From Mesorhizobium sp. WSM2240 (lineage in GTDB: Bacteria > Pseudomonadota > Alphaproteobacteria > Rhizobiales > Rhizobiaceae), in NCBI RefSeq assembly GCF_040438645.1, contig NZ_CP159253.1, positions 558,001 through 622,000 on the forward strand: DNA of 64,000 nucleotides. The letters are read 5' to 3'. A program made the position numbers and the translations under genes. The notes beneath the pieces are model-generated. The model was given only the letters and a program-made list of their open reading frames with translations, searched no databases and had not been told where the DNA came from. Shown here piece by piece: positions 19,488 to 28,712 of this stretch (its first letter is position 1; the number at the start of each line of letters is the position of its first letter).

Positions 19488-20516
19488 TCAAATATTTTCC
19501 GGCAGATAGATGTCGAACGGCAGAAATGTCTGCCCCGGCGGCTCCGCGGCCCCGGTCTTAATGGCCCGGGGCATCAGCGTCATTAGCTCCTGGCAAAGCC
19601 GGGGCAATGGCGTAGCGACCGCCATAGTTATGATGTCATCTGCGAGCGCCGCCCGCGACTCCGGCGTGATTTCATTCACGATCGCGACGAGACCCCGACC
19701 TTTGCCCTCCTCGCGGAGCGCCGAGATGGCGCCCTCCATACCCCCGCCAGCCACATAGAAGCCGACGAGATCCGGTTGCCGCTGCATGAGACTCAGCGTG
19801 GTTTCGTAAGTGATCTGCCGCAGCTCAAGGTTCACGACCGTATCGAGCACCTCGAAACCCGGCGCGTTCTCACGGAAATAGGAACGAAAACCGTTGTCGC
19901 GTAGCTCTTGCCCCTGGAACCGATGGCTGCCGACGAAGACTGCCACCTTGCCGGGCCGTGCGATTTTGGACAACATCCAAGCGGCTGTCCGTCCGACCTT
20001 GCGATTGTTGAGGCCGATATAACCCTCGCGCACGCCGGCGGCGAAGTCGGAAAGCAGCGAGAAAACCGGAATGCCTTTCGCCTTGAGCTCCTCGACCGCT
20101 GTCGTGATTTTCGGGTGGTCCGGCGCGACCATGGCGATTGCGTGGCAGCGTCCGCCAAGGTCCATGAGGAGATCGATCACATCTCCCGGCGCATTCGAGG
20201 GTGCAAATTCGATGCGTGGAATGCCGTGGAAAGACTGGGCCAAACTGACCGCCGCTTCGACCTCGCGCGCGAAATCTTGGTAGAAATGCTGTGCGGGTTT
20301 TCTCAAGATGAAGCCCAGCCGATATTGCGGCAGGTCACGCTGCAAGCGCTGCTTAATGAGGCCGGCAGCATGATACCCAATATCGTGGGCGGCCTTGAAT
20401 ACGCGTCGCGCAGTCTCCTCCCGCACCGGATGTCGGGCGTTCAAAACCCGATCGACAGTAGCCACGCTGACTCCGGCTTCTCGGGCAAGATCGGCAATTG
20501 TAGGACGCCTGGCCAT
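19488..20516 (-). CDS. fixV: LacI/GalR-family regulator FixV
   Basis: A 342-residue regulator. Residues 1-60 form the LacI helix-turn-helix and hinge (TIADLAREAGVSVATVDRVL). The remainder is a periplasmic-binding-protein-like sensor domain (about 65-335) with conserved NEITPESRAALADD and TFLPFDIY at the end. In M. loti R7A the fixV product, encoded upstream of nifA2, activates nifA2 in symbiosis, possibly in response to an inositol derivative. The same order is seen here: fixV, palindromic site, nifA2. A LacI-family protein acting as an activator is unusual. The ligand is not deducible from sequence, but a sugar-isomerase gene is associated with both copies of the site. Confidence 0.88.
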   Translation of the reverse strand: MARRPTIADLAREAGVSVATVDRVLNARHPVREETARRVFKAAHDIGYHAAGLIKQRLQRDLPQYRLGFILRKPAQHFYQDFAREVEAAVSLAQSFHGIPRIEFAPSNAPGDVIDLLMDLGGRCHAIAMVAPDHPKITTAVEELKAKGIPVFSLLSDFAAGVREGYIGLNNRKVGRTAAWMLSKIARPGKVAVFVGSHRFQGQELRDNGFRSYFRENAPGFEVLDTVVNLELRQITYETTLSLMQRQPDLVGFYVAGGGMEGAISALREEGKGRGLVAIVNEITPESRAALADDIITMAVATPLPRLCQELMTLMPRAIKTGAAEPPGQTFLPFDIYLPENI

Positions 20517-21146
20517 GGTCCAATTCTGATAACGGTCACGAGGGAATGCAGAATTCTGCTCTGTCTGATGCGCCTGCGGGCTTGTTTCTCCCGCGATCCG
20601 GCGGAGAGGCGTATGAAGTGCTCGCCGGCTACTCCATCATCGCGAGGCTGATTGCCTGTCATTCAGCCAATCACCCCCGAGGAGGAAGCTCGCTAAGAAA
20701 CCGATCGACAGCGCAATCAGCGCGGCGTCAAAGACAGTTCTCAAGTCCACCAGGCGGCAAGCGGTCGAGCAGCGCCCTTTACTCACGATATTTCATCGCA
20801 GGTTTCATTCTGCGCGATGCTCCTTCGCCGAGCCAGAATAAGCCTTGGCGATTCGGCAAGCTGACCCGGCCGGCAGAAGAACAGCTTCGCGTCGAGCGTC
20901 CGCGCCGATGTTGCCGAAGAAGCCGTCCTGTTTGCGGGGATGATCCGATCTGCGGCATTTCTGCTGCTCCTATCGATGCTGGGTGGAGGAAGCTTGTGTA
21001 GAAGGCTGCCTGCCTCCTGTTTGGGCGGGTGGCTGGGGTGGACAGTCGAGCCGGTGCTGCTGCCGGCGCTTACTCGTTGATAGACAACGCATTCGACGGA
21101 CAGCACTCGGGCGCAACAGGCGGGTCGGTGTGCGTTTCATTTTTGT
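20517..21146. other. Intergenic region between fixV and dctA
   Basis: No gene seen in about 630 bases separating the fixV start from the dctA 3' end. I found no further copy of the CTTTC-N6-GAAAG site and no sigma-54 promoter here. Short frames lack ribosome sites. Confidence 0.4.
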
Positions 21147-22607
21147 TTAGAGCGCCCTTACTTTTGCACCCCCCGAATTTAGCGCTTCTGATTTCATCGG
21201 CCCGCGAATCTCTCTTTCGAGCCCTGCGGGTTGAATGTGTCGTGTTTGTGAGCAGACCGGCGATTTTGACTCGGCGCGGCCCGCGATCAGTGGTTGGCCG
21301 GTCAATGTCTCGGCAAGCTGATGACCGCCGAAGGCGGCTTCCAACTGCGCTTGGTCCAATTCGCCTTCCCAGCGGGCTACGACGAGCGATGCCACCGCAT
21401 TACCGATGAAATTCGTCAGCGCCCGGCATTCCGACATGAAGCGGTCGATGCCAAGGATCAGAGCCATGCCAGCAACCGGAACAGTCGGAACTACGGAGAG
21501 CGTAGCGGCCAGCGTGATGAAGCCGGCACCGGTGACGCCTGCTGCACCCTTCGAGGAAAGCATCGCGACAAGCAGCAAGAGGACCTGATCGCTAATTGAT
21601 AGATCGGTATTCGTCGCCTGCGCGATGAAGAGGGCCGCGAGCGTCATATAGATATTGGTGCCGTCCAGATTGAAGGAGTATCCGGTCGGGATGACGAGAC
21701 CCACGACCGAGCGCTTAGCGCCGGCCTTCTCCATTTTTTCCATCAGAGAGGGCAGCGCCGCCTCCGACGACGACGTTCCGAGGACCAGCAGCAGCTCTTC
21801 CTTTATGTAGCGAAGGAGAGAAAAGATCGAGAAGCCGTTGTAACGACATACCGCGCCGAGAACTCCGAACACGAAGAGGAAGGCTGTGAGATAGAACGTC
21901 CCGACCAGCATGGCGAGGTTGACCACCGAGCCGATGCCGTATTTGCCAATCGTGAAAGCCATTGCGCCGAAAGCGCCGACCGGCGCGGCCTTCATCAGGA
22001 TGCTGACGAGCTTGAAAATGGGGGCGGTAAGCGCCTGTAGAAAGCTTGTGACCGGCTTGCCCTTCTCCCTGACCATCGCCAAGGCGATGCCGAACAGAAC
22101 CGAGAAGAACAGGACCTGCAGAATGTCGCCTTCCGCGAAGGCGCCGACGATCGTAGATGGGATGACGCTCATCAGGAAGCCCGTCAGCGACTGCTCGTGG
22201 GCGTTGGCGGCATAGGTATTCACCGCCTGGATGTCGAGCGAGGCCGGATCGATGTTGAGGCCGGCGCCGGGCTGGACAATATTGGCGACAATGAGGCCCA
22301 CGATAAGCGCGAGGGTCGAGAAGGTGACGAAATAGACCATTGCCTTGCCGGCAACCCGGCCGACCTTCTGGAGATCGTTCATGCCGGCAATGCCGGTCGC
22401 CACCGTCAGAAAAATAACAGGCGCGATGATCATCTTGACAAGCTGGATGAAGGCATCGCCGAGCGGCTTCAGGCTCTCGCCGATCTCGGGATAGAAATGG
22501 CCGAGCGCAATGCCGAGCAGTATTGCGGCAAGTACCTGCACGTAAAGCTGAGCATAAAGGGGTTTGCGGGGCGCAACGCTTGCGCTGTGGGCTTGTGGTG
22601 TCAACAT
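21147..22607 (-). CDS. dctA: C4-dicarboxylate transport protein DctA
   Basis: A 486-residue inner-membrane sodium/proton-coupled symporter of the DAACS family that imports succinate, malate and fumarate, the main carbon supply of bacteroids. Visible family motifs are the first helices ([20 protein letters not shown]), the serine-rich re-entrant loop [33 protein letters not shown], and [15 protein letters not shown]. Known DctA proteins are about 440 residues; the extra ~45 hydrophilic C-terminal residues after [10 protein letters not shown] are unusual. The start ATG 22607 has GGGAG 8 nt upstream. It is divergent from dctBD and controlled by sigma-54 and DctD sites in the shared intergenic region. 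Confidence 0.96.
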   Translation of the reverse strand: MLTPQAHSASVAPRKPLYAQLYVQVLAAILLGIALGHFYPEIGESLKPLGDAFIQLVKMIIAPVIFLTVATGIAGMNDLQKVGRVAGKAMVYFVTFSTLALIVGLIVANIVQPGAGLNIDPASLDIQAVNTYAANAHEQSLTGFLMSVIPSTIVGAFAEGDILQVLFFSVLFGIALAMVREKGKPVTSFLQALTAPIFKLVSILMKAAPVGAFGAMAFTIGKYGIGSVVNLAMLVGTFYLTAFLFVFGVLGAVCRYNGFSIFSLLRYIKEELLLVLGTSSSEAALPSLMEKMEKAGAKRSVVGLVIPTGYSFNLDGTNIYMTLAALFIAQATNTDLSISDQVLLLLVAMLSSKGAAGVTGAGFITLAATLSVVPTVPVAGMALILGIDRFMSECRALTNFIGNAVASLVVARWEGELDQAQLEAAFGGHQLAETLTGQPLIAGRAESKSPVCSQTRHIQPAGLEREIRGPMKSEALNSGGAKVRAL

Positions 22608-22706
22608 GTATTTCTCTCCCTGACCGGATTGGGGGCGGGCTCTTCCTCGCTTTCCCGTTGCTTCTCCCGTCGCTGCGCTCCGGTCGGACGCTGCTGCGAT
22701 GTTGAT

Positions 22707-22722
22707 CGCAAGAGCCGTGCCA
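22707..22722 (-). promoter_or_regulatory. Sigma-54 promoter of dctA
   Basis: The minus strand reads TGGCACGGCTCTTGCG, a full match to the -24 (TGGCAC) and -12 (TTGC) elements with correct spacing. The start point expected ~12 bases downstream leaves a leader of roughly 90 bases before the dctA ATG. RpoN dependence of dctA is established in rhizobia. Confidence 0.9.
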
Positions 22723-22784
22723 AACCAAAACCGAGGGTTATCGCCCCCGCCTCGGCCTTTTTTTGAAACGTGCGCAGCAAGATT

Positions 22785-22832
22785 GTGTGGTTTTCCGCAC
22801 TAATCGCCTTTCTTTTTGGCGGAACCCCGCAC
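22785..22832. promoter_or_regulatory. Tandem DctD-binding sites between dctA and dctB
   Basis: Two similar elements lie about 70-110 bases upstream of the dctA promoter: GTGTGGTTTTCCGCAC at 22785-22800 and GGCGGAACCCCGCAC ending at 22832. Both end in CCGCAC with a GTGTGG- or GGCGG-like partner arm. In other rhizobia DctD binds two tandem sites at this position. The second site ends 12 bases before the chosen dctB ATG, which argues against an earlier dctB start. Confidence 0.65.
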
Positions 22833-22844
22833 TATGGTTCCTCA

Positions 22845-24737
22845 ATGGTCGGTCAGAAGAATGCGATTGCAGAAGACAAGATTGGCAAAGGCACCTTCCA
22901 GCGCGTGCCATTGGTCTTCTCTGGCAGATCGGCGGTCAGTAGATCTCTCTGGCTTGTGGTTTTGCTTGCGCTGCTTGGTGCAGCTCTCGGTTTTGTCGTC
23001 CTTGCAACGGGCCGCATCGCCACCACCAGAGCCGAAGATGTCTTACGCGACCGTGCTCTTGCCGCGCTTCCCCTTGCAGCCGACAGTTTGAAAGGGGACG
23101 TCGAGAAGCAGAGAGTGATTCCGCTGGTCCTGGTACGCGACGGTGCAGTTCAGGAGATGCTTCGCAGTCCGAGCACTGCCATCAAAGCCGCGCTCGAAGA
23201 CAAGCTTCGCGCCATTGGGCGCGACGCCGGCTCCTCTATGATCTACGTCATCAATCCTGAGGGCACAGCGGTTGCCGCGAGCAACGCCGGCGAACCGACC
23301 AGTTTTGTCGGAACCAATTACCGCTTTCGTCACTACTTCACTGAGGCGATGAAGAATGGTACGGCTATGCAATATGCGCTCGGCACGGTTAGCGCGCGGC
23401 CGGGGCTTTATCTGTCGAGCCGGGTCGATGGGCCGGAGGGGCCGCTCGGTGTGGTCGTGGTGAAGGTAGAGCTCAACCGGGTCGAGTCGAGCTGGCTGCG
23501 GACCCGCTTCTTAGTCTTCACGACCGATGAGCGCGACGTTGTCCTTGCCACGAGCGTGCCCAAATGGCGTTTTGCCGCTCTCTCACCGCTTTCCGAAGAA
23601 GAAATGGTAACCGCCCGCGATCGTCTACAGCTATCTGGCGCGCCTTTCGAGCCGGTGCCGCTTTCCCGCCCCGGCGGTAACCTGGTCACCGCAAGTCCTG
23701 CGAGTCGATCAGCCAGTTTCGTTGCGGTTTCGCAGGAAGTCGGCGAAGCGCTTCCGGGCTGGCGCCTGTACTTGCTCATTCCCGCTGACACCGAGATCTC
23801 CTCGGCGGCGATGACAGCACGCGTGACGACGCTGCTTGCCCTCGTTCTCATTGGATTCGTCGCTTTCGTCATTGTTCGACGGCGGCGGTCGATACGGCAG
23901 CGGCAAGATGCGCTTGTGTTCATGAATGCGGAACTGGAGCATCGCGTCAAGTTGCGAACTGCGGAGCTGCAGCGCTCGAACGAAGCGCTCGCCGGTGAGA
24001 TCGGCGAGCGCGAGAACGCGGAGGCAAGAGTGCGCCGCCTGCGCGATGAACTCGCCCAGGCGAACCGCTTGTCAATACTGGGACAGATTGCGGCCGGGGT
24101 CGCCCACGAGATCAACCAGCCTGTGGCCGCGATCCGCACCTATGCCGAAAATGCCGCACAATTCCTTCAGAGCGGCCGGTCGCACGACACCGCCGAGAAC
24201 CTGAAGTCGATCGTCGCCATGACAGACAGGATCGGGACGATCACCGAAACGCAAAGGTCCTTCTCCCGCCGCGCCAGCGGATCTGTGGAACCAATACCAG
24301 CGGAAGACGCGATCGATGGCGCCCTGTCGCTTCTTTCAGGCCGAATTCGCGATTCCGGGGTAACGATCGAACGAATGCGGATCGACCCATCTCCCATGGT
24401 TATGGCGAGCCGCATACGACTGGAACAGGTCCTCGTCAACCTTCTCCAGAACGCGCTTGACGCCCTGAAGGATCAACCAGAGCCCCGGGTCGAGATCGCG
24501 CTCGCCGAGAACAGGAAAATGGTCGCGATTTCCATTCGGGACAACGGCCCCGGCCTTGCCCCCGACATTCGCAGGAGCCTCTTCATGCCGTTCATCACCA
24601 ACAAGGAAAAGGGCCTCGGTCTTGGTCTGGTCATTTCGGAAGAGATCGCATGTGAGCTCGGCGGCTCATTGCGGCTCGACAATGCGGGCCACGGGAAAGG
24701 GGCTTCCTTCACCGTCGAGCTGAGGCGCGCGGCATGA
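22845..24737 (+). CDS. dctB: C4-dicarboxylate sensor histidine kinase DctB
   Basis: A 630-residue membrane sensor kinase. It has a first transmembrane helix ([20 protein letters not shown]), a large periplasmic double-PDC sensor region (~60-325), a second helix near 340 ([15 protein letters not shown]), and a coiled linker. The DHp box carries the phospho-accepting histidine in [16 protein letters not shown], and the ATPase domain has [13 protein letters not shown] and DNGPGLAP. The ATG at 22845 is chosen over an upstream frame opening because the DctD sites occupy that DNA and the length then fits the family. Periplasmic C4-dicarboxylates stimulate phosphotransfer to DctD. The stop overlaps the dctD start (ATGA). 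Confidence 0.94.
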   Translation: MVGQKNAIAEDKIGKGTFQRVPLVFSGRSAVSRSLWLVVLLALLGAALGFVVLATGRIATTRAEDVLRDRALAALPLAADSLKGDVEKQRVIPLVLVRDGAVQEMLRSPSTAIKAALEDKLRAIGRDAGSSMIYVINPEGTAVAASNAGEPTSFVGTNYRFRHYFTEAMKNGTAMQYALGTVSARPGLYLSSRVDGPEGPLGVVVVKVELNRVESSWLRTRFLVFTTDERDVVLATSVPKWRFAALSPLSEEEMVTARDRLQLSGAPFEPVPLSRPGGNLVTASPASRSASFVAVSQEVGEALPGWRLYLLIPADTEISSAAMTARVTTLLALVLIGFVAFVIVRRRRSIRQRQDALVFMNAELEHRVKLRTAELQRSNEALAGEIGERENAEARVRRLRDELAQANRLSILGQIAAGVAHEINQPVAAIRTYAENAAQFLQSGRSHDTAENLKSIVAMTDRIGTITETQRSFSRRASGSVEPIPAEDAIDGALSLLSGRIRDSGVTIERMRIDPSPMVMASRIRLEQVLVNLLQNALDALKDQPEPRVEIALAENRKMVAISIRDNGPGLAPDIRRSLFMPFITNKEKGLGLGLVISEEIACELGGSLRLDNAGHGKGASFTVELRRAA

Positions 24738-26113
24738 GCGCTGAAAAAGGGCCGGTCATTTTTGTTGACGATGACGAGGATCTGCTGCGAGCCGCCACGC
24801 AGATGCTGAAGCTTGCCTCCTTCTCCCCGAGCATTTGCGGTTCGGCCGAGGCCGCGCTCGCCAGAATCGACGAGAACTTCGATGGCCCCGTTGTGAGCGA
24901 CATCCGCATGCCCGGGATGAACGGCCTTCAGCTCTTCGAGCGAGTAAAGGCGATTGACCCGGACATTCCGGTCGTCCTGATCACCGGGCATGGCGACGTC
25001 GAGCTGGCCGTTGCCGCCATCAAGGACGGCGCCTACGATTTTATCTTGAAGCCCTATGCGAGCGACCGCCTTTTAGCGACGCTGCATCGCGCTTCGGAAA
25101 AACGGCGCCTGGTCCTGGAAAACAGACGACTTAGGGATGCCGTCGTCCGATCCGCGGGCGATATGCCGCTCATCGGGGAGGGGCCGACTATGAGCCGGCT
25201 GCGCGAAACGCTCCGCCAGATCGCCGATACCAATGTGGACGTCCTCGTGGAAGGCGAGACGGGCACGGGCAAGGAGGTGGTTGCGGATCTGCTTCACCGC
25301 TGGAGCAGTCGACGTACGAATCCCTTCGTCGCGCTGAATTGTGGAGCGCTGCCGGAAAGCGTCATCGAAAGCGAACTATTCGGGCACGAGGCGGGCGCCT
25401 TTACAGGCGCCCAAAGGCGCAGGATCGGCCGCATCGAGCATTCGAATGGCGGGACTCTCTTTCTCGACGAAATCGAGTCGATGCCGCCTGCACTCCAGGC
25501 GAAGCTCCTGAGGGTGCTTGAGACCCGGCAGATCACGCCGCTCGGCACCAATGAAACCCGCAGCATCGATCTTCGTGTAGTCTCGGCTACGAAGGCCGAT
25601 CTCGGTGATCCGGCCGCCCGCGGAGATTTTCGGGAAGACCTCTATTACCGGCTGAATGTCGTGACGCTCCGTATCCCGCCGCTTCGCGAACGGCGCGAAG
25701 ATATCCCGATCCTATTTGGGCATTTCTTGGAACGCGCATCCAAACGCTTCGGCAGACCAGTCCCGGATATGAGCGCTGCCGTGCGCGGTCACCTAACGAG
25801 CCACCACTGGCCGGGCAATGTCCGTGAACTCGTGCATTTCGCCGATCGGATTGCATTGGGACTTGGAGAGGTGGGCGCGCTCGATGTACCCGATCGAGAG
25901 GAAGAAGCGGTGTCAAACCTCCCCTTGTCCGAAAAGGTCAGCCTTTATGAAGCGAGCGTCATCCGCGACGCGTTGCAGGAATGTGGCGGCGACGTGAAGC
26001 GGACGATCGAAATTCTGGGAGTTCCTCGCAAGACCTTCTACGATAAGCTGAACCGCCACAGGATAGACTCGGCCGATTATCGAAAGAATCGCGAGTCTTC
26101 GAAGCCTTGTTGA
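24734..26113 (+). CDS. dctD: C4-dicarboxylate response regulator DctD (sigma-54 activator)
   Basis: A 459-residue NtrC-type regulator. The receiver domain (1-120) has the acidic pair in IFVDDDED and the phospho-acceptor Asp in [12 protein letters not shown]. The AAA+ domain (~145-380) has Walker A GETGTGKE and the sigma-54 loop GAFTGA within [14 protein letters not shown]. The C-terminal helix-turn-helix is in [19 protein letters not shown]. It overlaps dctB by 4 bases, so the pair is translationally coupled. It activates the divergent dctA promoter at 22707. Confidence 0.96.
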   Translation: MSAEKGPVIFVDDDEDLLRAATQMLKLASFSPSICGSAEAALARIDENFDGPVVSDIRMPGMNGLQLFERVKAIDPDIPVVLITGHGDVELAVAAIKDGAYDFILKPYASDRLLATLHRASEKRRLVLENRRLRDAVVRSAGDMPLIGEGPTMSRLRETLRQIADTNVDVLVEGETGTGKEVVADLLHRWSSRRTNPFVALNCGALPESVIESELFGHEAGAFTGAQRRRIGRIEHSNGGTLFLDEIESMPPALQAKLLRVLETRQITPLGTNETRSIDLRVVSATKADLGDPAARGDFREDLYYRLNVVTLRIPPLRERREDIPILFGHFLERASKRFGRPVPDMSAAVRGHLTSHHWPGNVRELVHFADRIALGLGEVGALDVPDREEEAVSNLPLSEKVSLYEASVIRDALQECGGDVKRTIEILGVPRKTFYDKLNRHRIDSADYRKNRESSKPC

Positions 26114-26143
26114 CCTCGCAGATCCCGGAAAGACTGCGGTGAC

Positions 26144-26163
26144 ATGGGGCTGGTGGGCCCCAT
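26144..26163 (+). terminator. Possible transcription terminator after dctBD
   Basis: A 7-bp stem ATGGGGC / GCCCCAT with a 6-base loop begins 31 bases after the dctD stop. No run of T follows, so it would be a weak intrinsic terminator at best. Confidence 0.4.
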
Positions 26164-26204
26164 GAAGCGCGCCCATCTCGGCGCGCCTTGTGGAGGGCAA
26201 CGGT

Positions 26205-26415
26205 CAGGATTTCGTCGCGACGTGAATGAAATCACGCCGGATTCGACATCAGCACTCTAGACGACGACGTCATGATGGCGCTCGCCATACCACTTCTCCG
26301 GCTTTGCCAGGAGCTGATGCCGCTGATGGCCTGGACTTTCGAGATCGCACACCGGGAGGCCCGGGGCAGACATTTCTGCCGTTCGAGATCTATGCCGGAA
26401 AAATACGAAACTGAT
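26205..26415 (+). pseudogene. 3' relic of a second fixV copy
   Basis: The + strand contains the C-terminal end of a FixV-like protein in shifted frames: NEITPDSTSAL (26226 onward, against NEITPESRAAL in fixV), then ALAIPLLRLCQELMPLM (against ATPLPRLCQELMTLM), then PGQTFLPFEIYAGKIRN (against PGQTFLPFDIYLPENI). A stop codon and frameshifts interrupt it, and the helix-turn-helix and most of the sensor domain are absent. It is followed directly by the same palindromic site and leader that follow the intact fixV. Confidence 0.85.
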
Positions 26416-26442
26416 GAAAGTCTATCATGAGCGCCAAGTTTC

Positions 26443-26458
26443 CTTTCGCAAATGAAAG
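26443..26458. promoter_or_regulatory. Candidate FixV operator upstream of the TIM-barrel isomerase
   Basis: CTTTCGCAAATGAAAG, the same 16 bases (in gene orientation) as at 19436-19451. The flanking CTATCATGAGCGCC block is also shared. It lies 82 bases before the isomerase ATG. This second occurrence, with the coding sequence around it diverging or decaying, supports a selected binding site. Confidence 0.6.
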
Positions 26459-26539
26459 AAAGTTCGATTGACTTTCCTCCCTCATTCCATGGCAGAAGCC
26501 GTCGGCTGCGAACGGGCCCCGCTTCATGGAAGGAAAACT

Positions 26540-27358
26540 ATGCGCCAGGCATCGCCACGCATTGCACTCGAACACATGCTGGCTCCCCGACTTGACGTCA
26601 GAGAGTTTTTCGCGCTTGCCCGCGACCATGGCATGACAGAAGTCGACATCCGCAACGATTTTCGCAGCAATGCGGTTGAATGCGCGGTGCCGGCGGCGGA
26701 TGTCCGGTCTGCCGCCGCCGAAGCGGGCGTCACGATTATCTCCGTCAACGCTTTGCACCGCTTCAATGAGTGGACTGCCGCACGCGAAGCCGAGGCGAGC
26801 AAGCTCGGCGATTATGCGGCGGCCTGCGGAGGCAAGGCGCTCGTGCTGGTGCCGGTCAATGACGGTTCGTGGTCCGCCAATGACGAGCGCCAGGGCAATC
26901 TCCGCGTCGCTTTGAAGGCGCTCAAGCCGATCCTCCAGTCGCGCGGTCTGATTGGTCTTATCGAGCCGCTGGGGTTCCACACCTGCTCGCTGCGATCGAA
27001 GAAGGAAGCGGCTAACGCCATTGCCGCGGTTGATGGTCAGTGCGCCTTCCGCCTCGTGCACGACACCTTCCACCACACGCTCGCCGGGGAGGGGTTCTTC
27101 TCCTGCGAGTTGACCGGTCTCGTGCACATTTCAGGCGTCAACGATCCGACATTCTGGATTCACCCGGATCGCGTCCTGGGAGGTTCTGACAATGGCAGCC
27201 AAATCCGGGCGCTGCTTGATGGCGGCTATGAGGGACCCTTCTCGTTCGAGTTAATCGGGGAAACTCACACGTTGGACGACCTCGCAGGCGCATTTTCCGC
27301 CAGCATTGGTCTCATCGAACACCGGCTATTGACGCGAGAACCCGGTAGAGGGCAGTGA
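26540..27358 (+). CDS. Sugar-phosphate isomerase/epimerase-type TIM-barrel protein
   Basis: A 272-residue AP-endonuclease-2-like TIM barrel, the fold of IolE/IolI inositol-pathway enzymes and hydroxypyruvate isomerases. Putative metal-binding residues fall in LIGLIEPLGF (Glu), RLVHDTFHHTL (His/Asp), LVHISGVNDP (His) and PFSFELIGET (Glu), in the order normal for this family. The start ATG 26540 has AAGGA 6 nt upstream. A candidate FixV site lies just upstream, and a relic of a paralogue lies between fixV and nifA2. That suggests the enzyme acts on the same inositol-like compound that FixV may sense; this is inference. Confidence 0.82.
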   Translation: MRQASPRIALEHMLAPRLDVREFFALARDHGMTEVDIRNDFRSNAVECAVPAADVRSAAAEAGVTIISVNALHRFNEWTAAREAEASKLGDYAAACGGKALVLVPVNDGSWSANDERQGNLRVALKALKPILQSRGLIGLIEPLGFHTCSLRSKKEAANAIAAVDGQCAFRLVHDTFHHTLAGEGFFSCELTGLVHISGVNDPTFWIHPDRVLGGSDNGSQIRALLDGGYEGPFSFELIGETHTLDDLAGAFSASIGLIEHRLLTREPGRGQ

Positions 27359-27395
27359 TGAGTAAGTCTAGGAGCGCTTGGAATCTTCCGTGGTT

Positions 27396-28310
27396 TCACA
27401 CGGCAGTCATGCCGGACGCCTCGTGCAACATTACTTCCCGCATCCAGATGCTTGCCGGATCATTGTTGTGAAGGGTCGGCCATTGGACTGCCTCGGTGAA
27501 TGCGGGAAGTGGCAGCGGAAGTTCGATGATCTGCAGGGGAAACGTATGTTCGAAGTGCTTGACCAGCCGGAAGGGCATGGTCGCTATACGATCTGTGCCT
27601 GATACCAAAGGCGGGATCATGCTGAAGGCCTGGACGACGACCTCGACACGTCTCTTAAGGCCATGCTCAAGCAAAAACCATTCCTCGATGCAGGGCTTCA
27701 GCAAACGCCCGAACTTGGCCACGACGTGCCTCATCGACATGTATCTTTCGAATGTAAGCTGCCGCGGCATCTGCGTGTTCTTCGGGCAGCCCACGCACAC
27801 GAGCCTCTCGTCGAACAGCGTCAATCTTGGATGCGCGCCCGACAAGAACAATTCCGGAAGAATTAGAAAATCGACGTCACCGCGCCGGAGCAGCTCATCG
27901 GGGTTGTCGCCGAGAGGCAGCATTTCGAAGCTGACGGCGGGTGCTTCGCGTGCAACGCGCTCCACGACCTTTTCAAAAAAAACCAGTGTGACGAAATCGG
28001 AAAGAATAATCCTAAAGCGGCGATCGGATTGAGCCGGGTCAAACGGATCGCTAGAAATAATCGAGCACTGGATGTGCAGGAGCGCGTCGCGAACTGCCGG
28101 GGCGAGTGCTTGTGCGCGCGGTGTTAGAATACGCTCGCGGCCGCTCATGGCAAATAGTTCATCGCGGAAAAAATCGCGCAGCCGGGTGACCGCCGCACTC
28201 ATGGCCGGCTGACTCAGGTTTATGCGGCGCGCCGCCTCTGTGAGGTTGCGCTCGGTCAGCAGTGCGTCGAGCACAACCAGAAGATTTAGATCAAGCCCTT
28301 TGAACCGCAT
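27396..28310 (-). CDS. nodD: Nodulation regulator NodD (copy A)
   Basis: A 304-residue LysR-family activator that binds nod boxes and responds to plant flavonoids. The start [18 protein letters not shown] is the NodD signature. The helix-turn-helix spans residues ~20-45 ([19 protein letters not shown]) and the ligand-binding domain fills 90-300. It is nearly identical over most of its length to the copy at 31398-32366, but the C-terminus is shorter (ends EASGMTAV) and the middle differs slightly ([17 protein letters not shown]). It is transcribed away from a partly degenerate nod box at 28318. Downstream of that box is only a nodA relic, so its regulatory targets are probably elsewhere. Confidence 0.96.
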   Translation of the reverse strand: MRFKGLDLNLLVVLDALLTERNLTEAARRINLSQPAMSAAVTRLRDFFRDELFAMSGRERILTPRAQALAPAVRDALLHIQCSIISSDPFDPAQSDRRFRIILSDFVTLVFFEKVVERVAREAPAVSFEMLPLGDNPDELLRRGDVDFLILPELFLSGAHPRLTLFDERLVCVGCPKNTQMPRQLTFERYMSMRHVVAKFGRLLKPCIEEWFLLEHGLKRRVEVVVQAFSMIPPLVSGTDRIATMPFRLVKHFEHTFPLQIIELPLPLPAFTEAVQWPTLHNNDPASIWMREVMLHEASGMTAV

Positions 28311-28317
28311 GTCAGCT

Positions 28318-28362
28318 ATCCAAAGCGTGGATGCCTTTCATCGAAACACACGATCTCTATCC
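28318..28362 (+). promoter_or_regulatory. Nod box, degenerate copy
   Basis: The sequence follows the nod-box pattern ATCCA-N6-GGATG-N6-ATCGAAACA with the same spacing as the good box at 32374. Its distal part (CACGATCTCTATCC) has lost the GATTTTACC element. It is positioned 8 bases upstream of the divergent nodD copy A. Probably a weakened or inactive duplicate. Confidence 0.7.
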
Positions 28363-28456
28363 TTCTTTCCGGAATCTTGCATGGACAAAAACACCTGACG
28401 CACCCCGATCACCCACTGCCTCTGTCGCGTGACGAGTGCGTTTAAAATAAGCCGAA

Positions 28457-28510
28457 ATGAGAAATTTTCCTGACCTGCGATGGACGTTGTGCTGGGAAAA
28501 TGAGTTGTAA
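28457..28510 (+). pseudogene. 5' relic of nodA (17 codons)
   Basis: ATG 28457 opens a frame reading MRNFPDLRWTLCWENEL, then TAA. The RWTLCWENEL part equals the conserved NodA N-terminus ([11 protein letters not shown]). No further NodA sequence follows. It lies ~95 bases behind the degenerate nod box, exactly where nodA would start. Confidence 0.85.
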
Positions 28511-28712
28511 TTGGGAAGGCAACAGTGGCCACTAGGTCACGACCTAACCGATGCGGTCCCTCTTACAGCGTTGTGCACGCCACGGATTTCAACCGTGTTC
28601 CCGATTCTCCCGCTTGGCGGCGGGCACCTGGCAGCATCTGCGACCATATGCGAAATCGAGGGCGAGATTGCACATCTTTAAGGAGGGCGAACAAAGTAGA
28701 GGGGAGCGCCGA

